Part shown: in pieces, positions 62,679-64,000 of the stretch
Numbering within the stretch: position 1 is the stretch's first letter
Layout: every line of letters begins with the position of its first letter
Source of the DNA: Bin80 sp965220365
GTDB taxonomy: Bacteria; Bacteroidota; Rhodothermia; Rhodothermales; Bin80
NCBI GenBank assembly: GCA_965220365.1
Contig: OZ244823.1
Location: 1,178,001 to 1,242,000 of the forward strand
DNA: 64,000 nt
Direction: 5' to 3'
The notes under the pieces: generated by a model
The model's input: the letters and a program-made list of their open reading frames with translations, nothing else
The model's database searches: none
What the model was told of the DNA's origin: nothing
Program-made: the position numbers and the translations under genes

Positions 62679-62870
62679 CTAAACTTTTTGGCTGATTCCT
62701 GCTTGTTTGAGTATTTCGTTCGCCGTATGGCGCTTTTTGATTTTTGCCGGGACCGATACGTTATTTGCACCGTCTTTACCCCAAATTACGTGACTACCTG
62801 AGGGGTTGCGTTTTACAGAGAAACCATTCTCCCTTAGCAGTTTCAAGACCCTCCGCTCGTACCCCGCCAT
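62679..62870 (-). CDS. hicA: HicA-like mRNA interferase toxin
   Basis: A 63-residue toxin with the double-stranded RNA-binding-like fold. The catalytic His is in NPSGSHVIWGKDG and the fold start is VLKLLRENGFSVKRN; the end is KRHTANEILKQAGIS. It cuts mRNA and tmRNA when not held by the antitoxin. It starts 3 bp after the antitoxin gene on the same strand. Confidence 0.9.
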   Translation of the reverse strand: MAGYERRVLKLLRENGFSVKRNPSGSHVIWGKDGANNVSVPAKIKKRHTANEILKQAGISQKV

Positions 62871-62873
62871 AAC

Positions 62874-63191
62874 TTACGCATATTGTCGTAGAGAATGTGA
62901 GAACTCATTGCTACTCCAAAACATTTCCGGTAGTGGAGCCGAAGGACGAGGCTTTTGTTGACGAACAGTGTTTTTGTTGAATTCAAATTTTATGCGCAAC
63001 ACGATTTCTTCTATTTGTTCAGCAGTCAAACTATGGTTTAGCTGCAGCAAGTCAGAAGCAACTTGTGGAAGTTCAGTCAACAACTCGTTGAATGTACAAA
63101 CTTCAATTATCAACCCCGTAATATCGCTATCAGTAACCGCCATTGTACCATCTTCATATACCAAAACAGTAACGGAAAAGGTTTGTGACAT
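62874..63191 (-). CDS. hicB: HicB-like antitoxin (DUF1902-type)
   Basis: About 105 residues from the ATG at 63191 (MSQTFSVTVLVYEDG); the longer frame to 63383 is not needed. The partial RNase H-like fold of HicB has the strand TVLVYEDGTMAVTDSDITGL, then ELLTELPQVASDLL and a C-terminal region (LRIKFEFNK, PSAPLPEMFWS). It masks HicA and usually represses the pair. Antitoxin before toxin here is the reverse of the usual hicA-hicB order. Confidence 0.7.
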   Translation of the reverse strand: MSQTFSVTVLVYEDGTMAVTDSDITGLIIEVCTFNELLTELPQVASDLLQLNHSLTAEQIEEIVLRIKFEFNKNTVRQQKPRPSAPLPEMFWSSNEFSHSLRQYA

Positions 63192-63361
63192 CAGTGGTTC
63201 AGGTAAGGTGACTTGGTGTTTAGGACTACCGGTGTACAGATTTGTTCTTAAAAAGTGCCTTTTGTTGTTGTTTTTTGCAAGATTAAATAGGGAATTATAT
63301 ACAATAGTGCCGATGAAAAGTGGAACCTTTTCAATATGAGCTGGTATACGGACACAATGGA

Positions 63362-63379
63362 GCAGGAAGGCAATCCTGC
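63362..63379. repeat. Small hairpin upstream of tnpB (possible IS605 end)
   Basis: GCAGGA pairs with TCCTGC around a 6-base loop, 35 bp before the tnpB ATG. IS200/IS605 elements have hairpins near their left end, so this may mark the start of the element. Confidence 0.3.
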
Positions 63380-63413
63380 CCATTGCTTATCATAACATCA
63401 GACGAGTGATGCC

Positions 63414-64000
63414 ATGCCCGTGAAGGGTTCAAAGAAGAAAGCAGGAAATCGTTCCTACGTAAATATCCGCTACCGATTGCGGGGATCTAGAAAAGCATAC
63501 AAGTTCCTGCATGGAGTGGCCGGAGCCAACCGGTATCTCTGGAATGCCGCACTAGGCAAAGCCAAACAGGATTACAAGGAGACGGGCAAGTCCAAGACCT
63601 CGTATATTGATTTCTGCAAATGGTACAAGGTACACAAAGACACCGAGGCAGAGTGGCTGAAGGAATATCCGCAGGTACTAACTCGCACCGGACTGAAGGA
63701 TTTGTCCGATGCGTACAAGCGGTTCTTCAAAAAAACACATAGTTTCTCCCCGCCCAAGAAGAAGGGGAAAGAAAAGAAACTGCGTGGATTCCCCAATTTT
63801 AAGAAGAAAGGCAAAGCAAAGAAGACCTTTGCTATTGATGTATTCGGTGGATCACGGTTCACCAAGAATGGCTACTTCCGGCTCAAGCAGGGAGTACACA
63901 TGAAGATGATTGCGCATCACCGCACAAGACGCTACTCCAATCCGGTACCGAAATCTGCCCGCATCCTTGAAGAGCATGGCAACTGGTATATCACAGTTTG
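63414..64000 (+). CDS. TnpB-like RNA-guided nuclease, N-terminal part (cut by window edge)
   Basis: The first 195 residues of a TnpB/OrfB protein of the IS200/IS605 superfamily. It opens MPVKGSKKKAGNRSYVNIRY and has YKFLHGVAGANRYLWNAALG, which is the N-terminal helix-turn-helix region, then Lys-rich PPKKKGKEKKLRGFPNFKKKG that grips RNA and DNA, and the start of the wedge domain. The RuvC nuclease part lies outside. TnpB cuts DNA with an omega RNA encoded at its 3' end, also outside the window. No tnpA is seen upstream, so it may be a lone tnpB element. Confidence 0.9.
   Translation, partial: MPVKGSKKKAGNRSYVNIRYRLRGSRKAYKFLHGVAGANRYLWNAALGKAKQDYKETGKSKTSYIDFCKWYKVHKDTEAEWLKEYPQVLTRTGLKDLSDAYKRFFKKTHSFSPPKKKGKEKKLRGFPNFKKKGKAKKTFAIDVFGGSRFTKNGYFRLKQGVHMKMIAHHRTRRYSNPVPKSARILEEHGNWYITV

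Noticed and set aside
63290..63302. A 13-bp match (GGGAATTATATAC) to the IS1595 transposon end, before hicB
   Set aside because: Only 13 AT-rich bases match, the rest of the end is absent, and no partner end or duplication is found nearby.

Overview
The window looks like chromosomal DNA of a Gram-negative bacterium, most likely of the Bacteroidota/Rhodothermota group. I infer this from the mix of genes: a GLPGLI-like secreted protein, a beta-propeller lipoprotein, a TamB-type outer-membrane assembly protein, many lipoboxes, DUF4402-type pilins, a sialate O-acetylesterase and a sulfatase, with few clear Shine-Dalgarno sites. No rRNA gene and no complete tRNA gene was seen. No search was run; all family names come from reading motifs.

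Layout. 0-6 kb: the start of a secreted protein, then a two-gene unit of a DUF4143-type ATPase (broken by a frameshift) and a 1408-residue NACHT/STAND-like NTPase ending in a PD-(D/E)XK-like nuclease motif, a candidate defence locus. 6-21.5 kb: mostly core genes (lipoprotein, SGNH hydrolase, LarA-like protein, SRPBCC protein, radical SAM protein, DUF1801 protein, AlkA-type glycosylase, TamB, sialate O-acetylesterase, HemL), with a short element bounded by 20-bp inverted repeats at 11.2 kb. 21.5-28.2 kb: an insertion-sequence cluster (a decayed IS110, an IS1182/IS5-like element with a target duplication, an intact IS110/IS1111 element with 17-bp inverted ends and a 255-bp non-coding flank, an IS21 remnant) that encloses a cysteine-rich lipoprotein and a membrane protein.

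28.6-41.8 kb: a two-gene nuclease/helicase repair pair related to AddB/AddA, a sulfatase, an AbiE-type toxin-antitoxin pair with an AT-rich inverted repeat in its promoter, then tatA, gatA, sucD and engB. 41.8-51.4 kb: one long leftward, tightly packed gene set. In order of transcription it has two secreted/anchored unknowns, three DUF4402-like pilin subunits, a PapD-like chaperone, a small usher-like barrel, ExbB, two ExbD proteins, a TonB-like protein and a TPR lipoprotein. Pairing a chaperone-usher assembly line with a complete proton-motive-force motor set is the most unusual feature of the window.

51.6-56.8 kb: a complete IS1595-family transposon (27-bp ends, 8-bp target duplication TTTGAAAA) carrying a transposase, a beta-class DNA methyltransferase fused to an HNH domain, and a 51-residue basic protein. 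An IS21 element with its own 6-bp target duplication has inserted in the methyltransferase gene. 57-64 kb: a lipoprotein, an aldose epimerase, a possible conjugation-module remnant (sensorless histidine kinase, OmpR-type regulator, TraF-like peptidase, TrbB-like ATPase), a HicBA pair, and the 5' part of a TnpB gene cut by the window edge. Several genes carry single-base frameshifts in or near homopolymers; these may be real decay or sequence errors.
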